From Streptomycetaceae bacterium (lineage in GTDB: Bacteria > Actinomycetota > Actinomycetes > Nanopelagicales > Nanopelagicaceae): 6,733 bases of DNA. Positions 1 through 5,106 of this stretch are shown here, in pieces. The stretch lies in NCBI GenBank assembly GCA_027488165.1, contig JAIYCF010000042.1, positions 1-6,733 of the forward strand. The letters run 5' to 3'. Under the pieces are notes generated by a model. The model did no database searches. It was given only the letters and a program-made list of their open reading frames with translations, and was not told where the DNA came from. How positions within the stretch are numbered: position 1 is the first letter of the stretch; every line of letters starts with the position of its first letter. The position numbers were made by a program, and so were the translations under genes.

Positions 1-584
1 AGCTGATGCGCGGCTTCATGGTCGGCGCGATCTGCGGCATAGAGCTCATCGATAATGTTATGACCAACGTTTAACTCTTCAATTCCGGTCCAGCCGCTAT
101 TTGAAACCAGCTCTGCTAAATATTCTTGTGCTTCAACGCCCACAGAAGATGCCTTAACGCGAAGTGGCAAATCTTTCGTGACAAGGACAACTTGCTTTCC
201 ATCAGACATTAAATTCTTGGCGATCGCCAGGATGCGCGAATCGTTTGTGCCATCACGTAAGAAGCCATGTGGCAGGGTGCTTAAATCGGTGTGGTTTAAC
301 TCAACTGAGAGAGTGCCGCCTTCTGGGGTAATCACCAGTGGTTGGTCGAGGCGACCGTGTGAAACGCGTAAATCATCGAGGGTGCGAAGCGCTGCGCGGG
401 CAAAGTAGCCGAGTTCTGGATGATCGCGCTTGGTCTCTAACTCGCCAATTACTGCGATTGGGATGATTACTTCGTGCTCTTCAAATTTCGAGAGCGCGTT
501 CGGATCTGCCAGGAGAACGCTGGTATCTATTACGTAAGTCTTTATTAAATTCTTTTTCTTACTCGAAGATACTGGAGTAGCCAA
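1..584 (-). CDS. phoH2: PhoH2-type protein, N-terminal PIN domain (3' partial)
   Basis: The first 194 residues are visible; the gene runs off the left edge. They form a PIN (VapC-like) ribonuclease domain. Acidic residues in the expected places are D20 (in YVIDTSVLLADP), E48 (in VIGELE), D115 (in GTNDSRIL) and D138 (in VTKDLPLRVKAS). Between them lie HPELGYFARAALR (55-67) and a SGWTGIEEL segment near the end. This order matches actinobacterial PhoH2/YlaK-like proteins, in which the PIN domain is followed by a PhoH RNA-helicase-like ATPase. The Walker motifs would lie outside the window, so the ATPase half is inferred. Family knowledge: mycobacterial PhoH2 unwinds and cleaves RNA. The start is the TTG at 584, the only usable start between the in-frame stop near 605 and D20. 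It is preceded by a weak purine-rich GAGAGA. The gene lies 136 bases downstream of uppS on the same strand and may have its own promoter. Confidence 0.9.
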   Translation of the reverse strand, partial: MATPVSSSKKKNLIKTYVIDTSVLLADPNALSKFEEHEVIIPIAVIGELETKRDHPELGYFARAALRTLDDLRVSHGRLDQPLVITPEGGTLSVELNHTDLSTLPHGFLRDGTNDSRILAIAKNLMSDGKQVVLVTKDLPLRVKASSVGVEAQEYLAELVSNSGWTGIEELNVGHNIIDELYAADRADHEAAHQ

Positions 585-720
585 TGGCCATCTCTCGCAT
601 TCTTTTTAGTTTTATCCGGCGGACTTACTTCTGACTAGAAAAAGATAGAACTCAGAGCCCGGCTTTTAGGTGCGACACGCCATAGCTATTTATTAACGGT
701 TAGTTAATTCAAACCTTGGT
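585..720 (-). other. Intergenic gap between uppS and phoH2
   Basis: This 136-base stretch lies downstream of uppS and upstream of phoH2. I see no RNA gene and no convincing terminator. The only inverted repeats are short: TTAAC/GTTAA with a 5-base spacer near 693-707, and compact GC palindromes such as AGCCCGGCT near 656-664 with no loop space. An AT-rich stretch could hold a phoH2 promoter, but no hexamer pair stands out. A 13-codon open frame (559-600) starts here and overlaps the phoH2 start. Confidence 0.5.
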
Positions 721-1497
721 TCATGCCCCAAGTCGACGTTGGCGCTGCGAATATGCGCGAAGTGCGCGCAAGAAATCAACGCGACGAAAGTCAGGCCAAT
801 AGGCTTCGCAGAAATAGAACTCTGATAAGGCGCTCTGCCACAATAAAAAACCACCAAGGCGTTGCTCACCCGATGTGCGGATCAAAAGTTCCGGGTCGGG
901 TTGGCCTGCCGTATATAAAAACTTCGATATTTCATCGGCGCTTAACTCGTTGGCGGCGCTTTCTAACGTTCCCCCATGTGCGCTCTTATCTTGCATATAT
1001 CCCTTAACGGCATCGACAATCTCGCGCCGTCCGCCATAACCAATGGCTACATTGACCTCAACGCCACCATCAATAACTGGAGGCAGGCTCGCCAATTTTT
1101 CACTGAGCCAAGGGGGCAATAGATCTAACGCGCCCACCGCTTTGATATTCCACTTACCAGTGGCGCAGAGTTCGTCAACGGTCTCACCGATTATCGCGAG
1201 CAAGCCATCTAGCTCTTCTGGAGTGCGCTTAAAGTTTTCAGTTGAGAGCAACCACAAAGTGACGACTTCTACTTCTGCTTCATCGCACCAGCCAAGGAAT
1301 TCCACGATCTTACTTGCACCGCGGCGATGGCCCTTTGGGTCCATCGGGCTTGGGTTCTCTTTTGCAAAACGGCGATTGCCATCGAGGATCACGCCAACGT
1401 GACGGGGAGTTTTAGAAAAATCTAGATCTTTAACAATCCGCGACTCATAGAGCGGATAGAGCGCAGATTTAATTGCGTTACGAATAGGTCTTAACAA
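721..1497 (-). CDS. uppS: Isoprenyl transferase, cis-prenyltransferase (UppS family)
   Basis: This enzyme condenses isopentenyl diphosphate onto an allylic diphosphate with cis geometry, feeding polyprenyl-phosphate carriers for cell-wall synthesis. All family blocks are present (numbering for a 258-residue product): catalytic D39 in LDGNRRFA, GHRRG (56-60), LLSTEN (83-88), GYGGRRE (153-159), RTSGEQR (207-213) and FLLWQ (217-221). It then ends in WPDF and RALRAY. The RTSGEQRLGGF block and overall spacing resemble, from memory, the short-chain mycobacterial homologue Rv1086 (Z-farnesyl diphosphate synthase) more than the long-chain Rv2361c. Product length cannot be read from the sequence. Start choice: no ATG is available. 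TTG at 1497 gives an N-terminus like the family's and has a GAG seven bases upstream. A longer form from TTG at 1524 (267 residues) is possible, but that codon sits inside a predicted hairpin. The gene overlaps the end of the DUF3817 gene by 20 bases, implying coupled translation. Confidence 0.93.
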   Translation of the reverse strand: MLRPIRNAIKSALYPLYESRIVKDLDFSKTPRHVGVILDGNRRFAKENPSPMDPKGHRRGASKIVEFLGWCDEAEVEVVTLWLLSTENFKRTPEELDGLLAIIGETVDELCATGKWNIKAVGALDLLPPWLSEKLASLPPVIDGGVEVNVAIGYGGRREIVDAVKGYMQDKSAHGGTLESAANELSADEISKFLYTAGQPDPELLIRTSGEQRLGGFLLWQSALSEFYFCEAYWPDFRRVDFLRALRAYSQRQRRLGA

Positions 1498-1777
1498 TTT
1501 TGCGCTCTGCAATAAATGAAGCAACTGGCAAAGTGCCAGCTAGTGCCAGCCAGATAACGCGGCGTAGCTCCCAACGCGCTTTAACTGAAAATTGGATCGC
1601 AGCTAAGAGATAGACCGCATAAACCCAGCCATGGACAAAGGGAATCCAGGCGACTTTCGCTTTCCAGTCATCATTATTTAAAAGGTAGGCAACTGGCAGA
1701 TCAACAAACCAGAGTAGAAGTGACATTACTCCGGCGATTAACGCCATTACTCGAAATCTCTTTACCGCACCGCTCAT
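1478..1777 (-). CDS. DUF3817 family integral membrane protein
   Basis: The 99-residue protein has three likely membrane helices, at about 11-33, 45-64 and 74-90. Short charged stretches separate them (NNDDWKAK at 35-42; KARWELRR at 66-73). The features RFRVMALIAGVM near the N-terminus, HGWVYAVYLL in helix 2 and AGTLPVASFIAER at the end fit the DUF3817 family, common in Actinobacteria and Firmicutes and of unknown function. The ATG at 1777 overlaps the SURF1 stop codon in an ATGA arrangement, so translation is probably coupled. The 3' end overlaps uppS. Neighbours in respiration (SURF1) and prenyl synthesis (UppS) suggest an envelope role, but nothing in the protein shows an activity. Family assignment is from pattern recognition. 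Confidence 0.85.
   Translation of the reverse strand: MSGAVKRFRVMALIAGVMSLLLWFVDLPVAYLLNNDDWKAKVAWIPFVHGWVYAVYLLAAIQFSVKARWELRRVIWLALAGTLPVASFIAERKIVKTYS
1522..1542 (-). promoter_or_regulatory. Hairpin in the mRNA just ahead of and over the upstream uppS TTG
   Basis: On the minus strand CTGGCA (1539-1534), loop CTT (1533-1531) and TGCCAG (1530-1525) form a perfect 6-bp stem. G-U, A-U and U-G pairs at 1540/1524, 1541/1523 and 1542/1522 extend it to nine pairs. The extension takes in the TTG at 1524-1522, the longest possible uppS start. If the RNA folds this way, that start is closed unless a ribosome translating the DUF3817 gene melts it. The lower confidence reflects that the site lies inside coding sequence, where such pairing may be chance. 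Confidence 0.35.
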
Positions 1778-2490
1778 GGCTTAATACTACGGCGATAAAA
1801 GGGAAGGTAAAGGACGATCGCAGCCATCAGCCACCAAATCGCTACATATGAAATATGTTGCCAGTAATAACCGGCGACCTTAGAAACAGGAGGAGCGGCA
1901 ACCACGCGATCGCGAATTAAATCGCCACTTCTCGTAGTCTCCGACTTAGCGACAATAAATCCGTCATAAAGATCTAAATCCGTTAATCCAACAATCACGC
2001 TGCTATCAAGGCGAGAGATAACCACAGGAACATTGTCTGCGCGATCATCGTTCTGACGTGGCTGCAAAGTTCCAACTAATTCAATTTTTGTTGACATTGC
2101 CACTTCTGGATTTTTTAATCGGTCTTCCCAAAGCCCTCGAACTACCAAGACTCCAGATAATGGATCGGAACCATCAACCTGTAACAACCCAACTTCCCAA
2201 TCGCTTACCTTGCCGTCGACATCTTTCTGAAATGGCGCTTTAAAGTTAGCTACATAAAATCCAGAGAAAGCCACGCTCTTATTTACATTTCTTGAGTCAA
2301 GGGCTACTGAGGGCTCTGCTAATTCACCGAGGTAGTAGATTTTTGGATCAATGACTTTAGATGCCGCATTTAACTCTTTTACAATTACTGAGCGATCTAG
2401 TTGCCAATTACCTAAGGCTATAAAAACTAGAGCCAGCGAAATTACCCCAGCGCCTTGAAAAAACTTTTTAATTGTCAGTTGGATTTTCAT
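1774..2490 (-). CDS. SURF1 family cytochrome oxidase assembly protein
   Basis: The 238-residue protein has the SURF1 layout: a short cytoplasmic N-terminus, membrane helix 1 (about 12-28), the hallmark LGNWQLDR (26-33), a large extracytoplasmic domain containing VVRGLWEDR (116-124) and a GTLQPRQND segment (140-148). It ends with GYYWQHISYVAIWW (207-220) running into membrane helix 2 (about 214-230) and a basic tail. SURF1 proteins help assemble haem a into subunit I of aa3-type cytochrome c oxidase at the membrane. The product implies an aerobic cytochrome oxidase elsewhere in the genome. The ATG at 2490 lies inside the end of the preceding 47-codon gene (23-base overlap), and the TGA overlaps the DUF3817 ATG. 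The family is divergent in sequence; the call rests on topology plus the two terminal motifs. Confidence 0.9.
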   Translation of the reverse strand: MKIQLTIKKFFQGAGVISLALVFIALGNWQLDRSVIVKELNAASKVIDPKIYYLGELAEPSVALDSRNVNKSVAFSGFYVANFKAPFQKDVDGKVSDWEVGLLQVDGSDPLSGVLVVRGLWEDRLKNPEVAMSTKIELVGTLQPRQNDDRADNVPVVISRLDSSVIVGLTDLDLYDGFIVAKSETTRSGDLIRDRVVAAPPVSKVAGYYWQHISYVAIWWLMAAIVLYLPFYRRSIKP

Positions 2491-2611
2491 CTTTGCGGGC
2501 GTTCATACGCATGTAACGCTTGTAGAAACTACGCAGCAAAAAGGCAACAGATATGCAGAGAAATAAAACGGTCAGCGATCCAGGCCAGCCTTGATCTACA
2601 GTTTCTCGCAT
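2468..2611 (-). CDS. Small single-helix membrane protein (47 aa), hypothetical
   Basis: An open frame starts at ATG 2611 and ends at TAA 2470-2468, giving 47 residues. A short N-terminus (MRETVDQGWPG) is followed by one hydrophobic helix, about residues 12-27 (SLTVLFLCISVAFLLR), then a strongly basic patch (RSFYKRYMRMNARK) and a polar tail. The positive-inside rule places the C-terminus in the cytoplasm. It overlaps the SURF1 start by 23 bases and would be the first gene of the SURF1-DUF3817-uppS operon. A -10-like CATGAT lies six bases before its ATG. Without it, the SURF1 mRNA would have an unexplained 120-base leader. No family is recognised. The evidence is composition and position only. 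Confidence 0.55.
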   Translation of the reverse strand: MRETVDQGWPGSLTVLFLCISVAFLLRSFYKRYMRMNARKDENPTDN

Positions 2612-2617
2612 ACCCTA

Positions 2618-2630
2618 ATCATGCCATAAT
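2618..2630. promoter_or_regulatory. Back-to-back divergent -10 elements (leaderless starts)
   Basis: On the plus strand CATAAT (2625-2630, 5 of 6 matches to TATAAT) is followed by six bases and the DUF4307 ATG at 2637. On the minus strand CATGAT (2623-2618, 4 of 6 matches) is followed by six bases and the small membrane gene's ATG at 2611. The two start codons are only 25 bp apart, with no Shine-Dalgarno on either side. Both transcripts would begin at or next to the A of the ATG. No clear -35 is seen for either. Confidence 0.5.
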
Positions 2631-2636
2631 CAACTC

Positions 2637-3026
2637 ATGAAAGAAGCGCAGGAGTTTTCCTACGAAGATCGCTATGGCAAAGCCGGCGGAAATCGTTGGG
2701 TTGCATATGCCTTTGCTATTTCTATCGTTGGACTTCTGTGGATTTTCTGGGCAGGACTTCATCATGCAAATCCAGCAATCAGCAGCCAATTAATTTCATT
2801 TGAAGTTACGGGCGAAAAAGAGATTTCGCTGCGCTACTCAATCAATCGCACAGATTCAGATCAAGTAGTTATCTGCACGCTAAAAGCTTTAGATCAAGAT
2901 AAAAACGTGGTTGGCCAAATAGATGACACCATCCCCGCAGGTGAGCGCATCAGCCAGCAAGTGACTGCTATTCCCACACGCTCAGCGCCGTTCACTGCCA
3001 GCATCGCCCGTTGTCGCGCCGAATAA
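2637..3026 (+). CDS. DUF4307 domain-containing membrane protein
   Basis: The 129-residue protein starts with a hydrophilic segment containing DRYG (11-14), as is typical of DUF4307. One membrane helix follows (about 21-41, rich in W, A and I), then an extracytoplasmic domain of about 85 residues with mixed beta-like segments. Two cysteines, C80 (in VVICTLKALDQ) and C126 (in ARCRAE), could pair. The VICTLKA...VG...T pattern fits the family, which is actinobacterial and of unknown function. From memory the M. tuberculosis member is Rv1081c, next to greA (Rv1080c). Here too it lies directly upstream of greA on the same strand, 24 bases before the chosen greA ATG. The start at 2637 fits a leaderless mRNA (CATAAT six bases before the ATG); there is no ribosome binding site. 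Confidence 0.82.
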   Translation: MKEAQEFSYEDRYGKAGGNRWVAYAFAISIVGLLWIFWAGLHHANPAISSQLISFEVTGEKEISLRYSINRTDSDQVVICTLKALDQDKNVVGQIDDTIPAGERISQQVTAIPTRSAPFTASIARCRAE

Positions 3027-3050
3027 TTACTTCGTATACCGTTGCCCCTT

Positions 3051-3527
3051 ATGAGTACCCCACAAACTTGGCTTACCCAAGAAGCCGCGGATCGCTTACG
3101 CGCCGAACTCGAAAACCTCGAGAACGTTGGGCGTAAAGAAGTAACCGCAAAGATTGAGGCAGCTCGCGCAGAAGGAGATTTGAAGGAGAACGGCGGCTAT
3201 CACGCTGCACGTGATGAGCAAGGAAAGATGGAAGCGCGCATCCGCCAGTTAAAGCAGATGCTTGAAAATGCGCACATCGGAACACCACCAGCTTCTGAAG
3301 ATGGCACTGTCGGTCCCGGAATGGTTGTTACTGCGGTCATCGCTGGCGATGAAGAGAAATTCTTACTCGGTTCCCGTGAAATCGCATCAGGTGATCTAAG
3401 CGTTTACAGCGAGAAGTCACCACTTGGTGCAGCCGTTATGGGCGCAAAGATCGGCGACACTGTTTCTTACACCGCACCTAACGGCAAAGAAATCAAAGTC
3501 GAAATCAAGGACGCTAAGCCTTATTAA
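3051..3527 (+). CDS. greA: Transcription elongation factor GreA
   Basis: GreA binds in the secondary channel of RNA polymerase and stimulates cleavage of backtracked RNA. The 158-residue length is standard. Residues 1-75 form the coiled-coil finger, with the tip motif EGDLKENGGYHAARDEQG (41-58) that keeps the two essential acids D43 and E46. Residues about 85-158 form the FKBP-like domain, with GTVGPGMVV, FLLGSRE, YSEKSPLGAAVMGAKIGDTVSY and a DAKPY end. The ENGGYHAA variant and the DAKPY C-terminus are typical of actinobacterial GreA. ATG 3051 is preferred over the in-frame TTG at 3042 because MSTPQTWLTQEA matches the family N-terminus. No Shine-Dalgarno precedes it. A TATACC at 3035-3040 could be a -10 giving a leader of a few bases; otherwise the gene is read through from DUF4307. 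The TAA directly abuts the stop of the convergent gene. Confidence 0.97.
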   Translation: MSTPQTWLTQEAADRLRAELENLENVGRKEVTAKIEAARAEGDLKENGGYHAARDEQGKMEARIRQLKQMLENAHIGTPPASEDGTVGPGMVVTAVIAGDEEKFLLGSREIASGDLSVYSEKSPLGAAVMGAKIGDTVSYTAPNGKEIKVEIKDAKPY

Positions 3528-4274
3528 TTACTTCTTTTTATAGCCAGCAGGGCACTTTGGTTTAACCGCAGTTACCTTCTTTGTTACTTTCCCCTTGACG
3601 CAAGTTATCGTTTGAGACTTGATTGCGTTGACTTTATCTTGCGCAGCCTTCGCCAAAGCGTTTGCTCTTTCTACTGCAGCCAGAGCAGCAGCCGCAGCCT
3701 TCGCCTCGGCTGGATCTATTCCGCAGTTTGGCTTTGTCCCTAAAATTTCAGCCGCACTTGCACACAACTTGTAATCTAATTCGCTTGTATATCTCTGCTT
3801 TCCTGTCCAATCAACAGCTGGTGCAGATGGAACTAGGTTGCACGGTTTTCCTGGTAAAACCCAGTTCAATTTTGAAGTGTCATATTTTGCTGCAAAAAAT
3901 CCTGCGTTATACCCAATGACTAGCGGTTCTTTATTTTTCAAGAACTCCCAAGTATGTGAGCGGTCTCTTGTGTCATTTGGAAAAAAGTAGTTAAAGCCTC
4001 CATATTGCGGCTCAGAAGACCCGTCAGCAAAAAAGAGTTTAAAAGAACCCTCATCAAGCTTCTTGTCCGCGGTCGCATTTAATTGATTGTAGGTAATTGT
4101 CAATAAATTTGAACCAGTTTTTTCGGTTATGACGATTGATTTCATTGTTACGGTGAGGTTGTCATCTGCCACCAAGCCCACATTTAGCGGCGCGCATAAC
4201 TCAGCGGATTGAGCCGGTTGAGTGAATGTCAGTGTTGAAAATACGAGCGCCAGAGTCAAGAGAATACGTTTCAT
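3528..4274 (-). CDS. Secreted hypothetical protein with Cys/Lys-rich C-terminal tag
   Basis: The 248-residue protein has a Sec signal peptide (MKR, hydrophobic 4-18, AQSA with cleavage near 23-24). A likely beta-rich domain follows (about 27-140); a pattern such as GSFKLFFADGS and the spacing of strands recall DUF4352/Ig-like secreted domains, but this is a weak resemblance. Next come a linker with C171 and C184, an Ala-rich helix (about 187-221, consistent with a short coiled coil or stalk), and a terminal tag at 223-248. The tag reads CVKGK (225-229), TKKVT (231-235), PKCPAGYKKK (239-248) and contains nine lysines and two cysteines. Six cysteines (27, 145, 171, 184, 225, 241) follow the signal peptide and could form three disulfides. 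ATG 4274 has TACTAT exactly six bases upstream, suggesting a leaderless mRNA. The function is unknown; a surface or exported role is inferred from the signal peptide. Confidence 0.85.
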   Translation of the reverse strand: MKRILLTLALVFSTLTFTQPAQSAELCAPLNVGLVADDNLTVTMKSIVITEKTGSNLLTITYNQLNATADKKLDEGSFKLFFADGSSEPQYGGFNYFFPNDTRDRSHTWEFLKNKEPLVIGYNAGFFAAKYDTSKLNWVLPGKPCNLVPSAPAVDWTGKQRYTSELDYKLCASAAEILGTKPNCGIDPAEAKAAAAALAAVERANALAKAAQDKVNAIKSQTITCVKGKVTKKVTAVKPKCPAGYKKK

Positions 4275-4280
4275 GTCTCG

Positions 4281-4286
4281 ATAGTA
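4281..4286 (-). promoter_or_regulatory. Putative -10 element of the secreted-protein gene
   Basis: On the minus strand TACTAT (4 of 6 matches to TATAAT) is followed by the six bases CGAGAC and then ATG 4274. This is the same hexamer-N6-ATG spacing as at 2637, 2611 and 6121. No clear -35 hexamer is visible about 17 bases upstream. Confidence 0.4.
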
Positions 4287-4309
4287 ACTACATTCTCAAA
4301 AAGATCTAT

Positions 4310-4327
4310 AGAAAACGATACTTTTCT
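4310..4327 (-). terminator. Weak AT-rich hairpin after the dehydrogenase operon
   Basis: AGAAAA and TTTTCT form a perfect 6-bp inverted repeat around a 6-base loop, starting eight bases after the SDR stop codon. On the minus strand a run of five T follows about ten bases later. It could mark the end of the dehydrogenase operon before the secreted-protein promoter. The stem is all but one pair A-T, so intrinsic termination would be weak. Confidence 0.25.
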
Positions 4328-4334
4328 TACTTGA

Positions 4335-5096
4335 CTAGTAAGTTGCTCGGCCGCCGGAGGCGTCGAAAGTAAAGCCGGTTGTAAACGAGCACGCTTTCGA
4401 TGCCATAAAGGCAACGATCTCGGCAACTTCTTCAGGTTGGCCAACACGACCCATCGGAATTCGGCTGATCATGTACTTCAAAGTTTCATCGGAAGTATTT
4501 GAATTCATGGGCGTGCTGATAACCGCAGGTGCAAGTGAGTTAATAACGATTCCGTGTGGTGCAACTTCTTTAGCAATACCTTTAACAAAGCCGATCATGC
4601 CGGCTTTAGAGGTGTTGTAAGGAGAAAGGCCTGGATTTCCTTCTTTGCCGGCAATTGATGCCAGATGAACTATGCGGCCGTACTTCTTATCTTTCATTGC
4701 CGGGATAACTGCTTGAGTTAACCAGATAGCTCCATAGAGATTTACTTGTAGAACCTTTTCAAAATCTGCCCATTTCACATCTTCAAGGATTGTGTTGGAA
4801 GGGCCAACGATTCCGGCAGTATTGATTAGCGCATCGATCTGACCATGATCCTTTAGGATGGCAGAGATTGCTTTATCGATCTGGCTTTGATCAGAAATAT
4901 CGCAGGTATGAATTTGATTTGCGTTCAGATTTAACTCTTTAGCTAAATCGCTAAGCGCTGCGGCATTGAAATCAAGCGCAATAACTTTGGCCCCACGAGA
5001 TGCAATTAAATGAGCGCAAGCTTTGCCGATTCCTGTTGCGGCGCCTGAGATAACTACAACTTGGCCGTTGAATTCAACTAACGATGTGCTGGTCAT
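4335..5096 (-). CDS. SDR family NAD(P)-dependent oxidoreductase
   Basis: This is a classical short-chain dehydrogenase of 253 residues. The Rossmann glycine motif is SGAATGIG (17-24). D42 at the end of strand 2 (ALDF) favours NAD(H) over NADP(H). Further blocks are CDISD (65-69), NTAG (92-95), N119, catalytic S147, and Y160 with K164 in YNTSK. The C-terminus SGGRATY is complete. It oxidises or reduces a hydroxyl/keto group, most likely on a sugar or sugar acid given its neighbours; a 2-keto-3-deoxy-acid dehydrogenase or an aldose dehydrogenase are the leading options. The sequence does not fix the substrate, and automatic annotation might call it FabG-like. Small deviations are SG for TG at the start of the glycine motif, NTAG for NNAG/NAAG, and PA for PG after strand 6 (P190-A191). 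It is the second gene of a two-gene operon, eight bases after the zinc dehydrogenase. Confidence 0.93.
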   Translation of the reverse strand: MTSTSLVEFNGQVVVISGAATGIGKACAHLIASRGAKVIALDFNAAALSDLAKELNLNANQIHTCDISDQSQIDKAISAILKDHGQIDALINTAGIVGPSNTILEDVKWADFEKVLQVNLYGAIWLTQAVIPAMKDKKYGRIVHLASIAGKEGNPGLSPYNTSKAGMIGFVKGIAKEVAPHGIVINSLAPAVISTPMNSNTSDETLKYMISRIPMGRVGQPEEVAEIVAFMASKACSFTTGFTFDASGGRATY

Positions 5097-5106
5097 TTTT
5101 TTCCTT
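5097..5106 (-). promoter_or_regulatory. Ribosome binding site of the SDR gene
   Basis: On the minus strand AAGGA (5106-5102) lies five bases before ATG 5096 and overlaps the TAA stop of the upstream dehydrogenase. Stop, Shine-Dalgarno and start are thus packed together, supporting a single mRNA and coupled translation. Confidence 0.8.

Noticed and set aside
178..408. Plus-strand open frame of 76 codons
   Set aside because: It lies antisense to the PIN domain of phoH2, whose conserved acidic motifs are clear on the other strand.
655..690. Possible hairpin and terminator between uppS and phoH2
   Set aside because: The palindromes have arms of four or five bases or no loop, and no T-run follows at the right distance.
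723..1402. Open frames on the plus strand opposite uppS (723-1007 and 1043-1402)
   Set aside because: They are antisense shadows of a strongly recognised cis-prenyltransferase, with low-complexity translations and no family resemblance.
1531..1550. Tandem near-repeat AAGTGCCAGC / TAGTGCCAGC
   Set aside because: Two copies only, inside the DUF3817 coding sequence, where they encode an LALAG stretch; no sign of an expanded repeat.
3042..3050. TTG at 3042 as the greA start, adding three residues
   Set aside because: ATG at 3051 gives the usual GreA N-terminus. The TTG lies one base after a -10-like TATACC and has no ribosome binding site.
3660..3720. Repetitive GCAGCC-rich stretch
   Set aside because: It is simply the coding sequence of the Ala-rich helix of the secreted protein.
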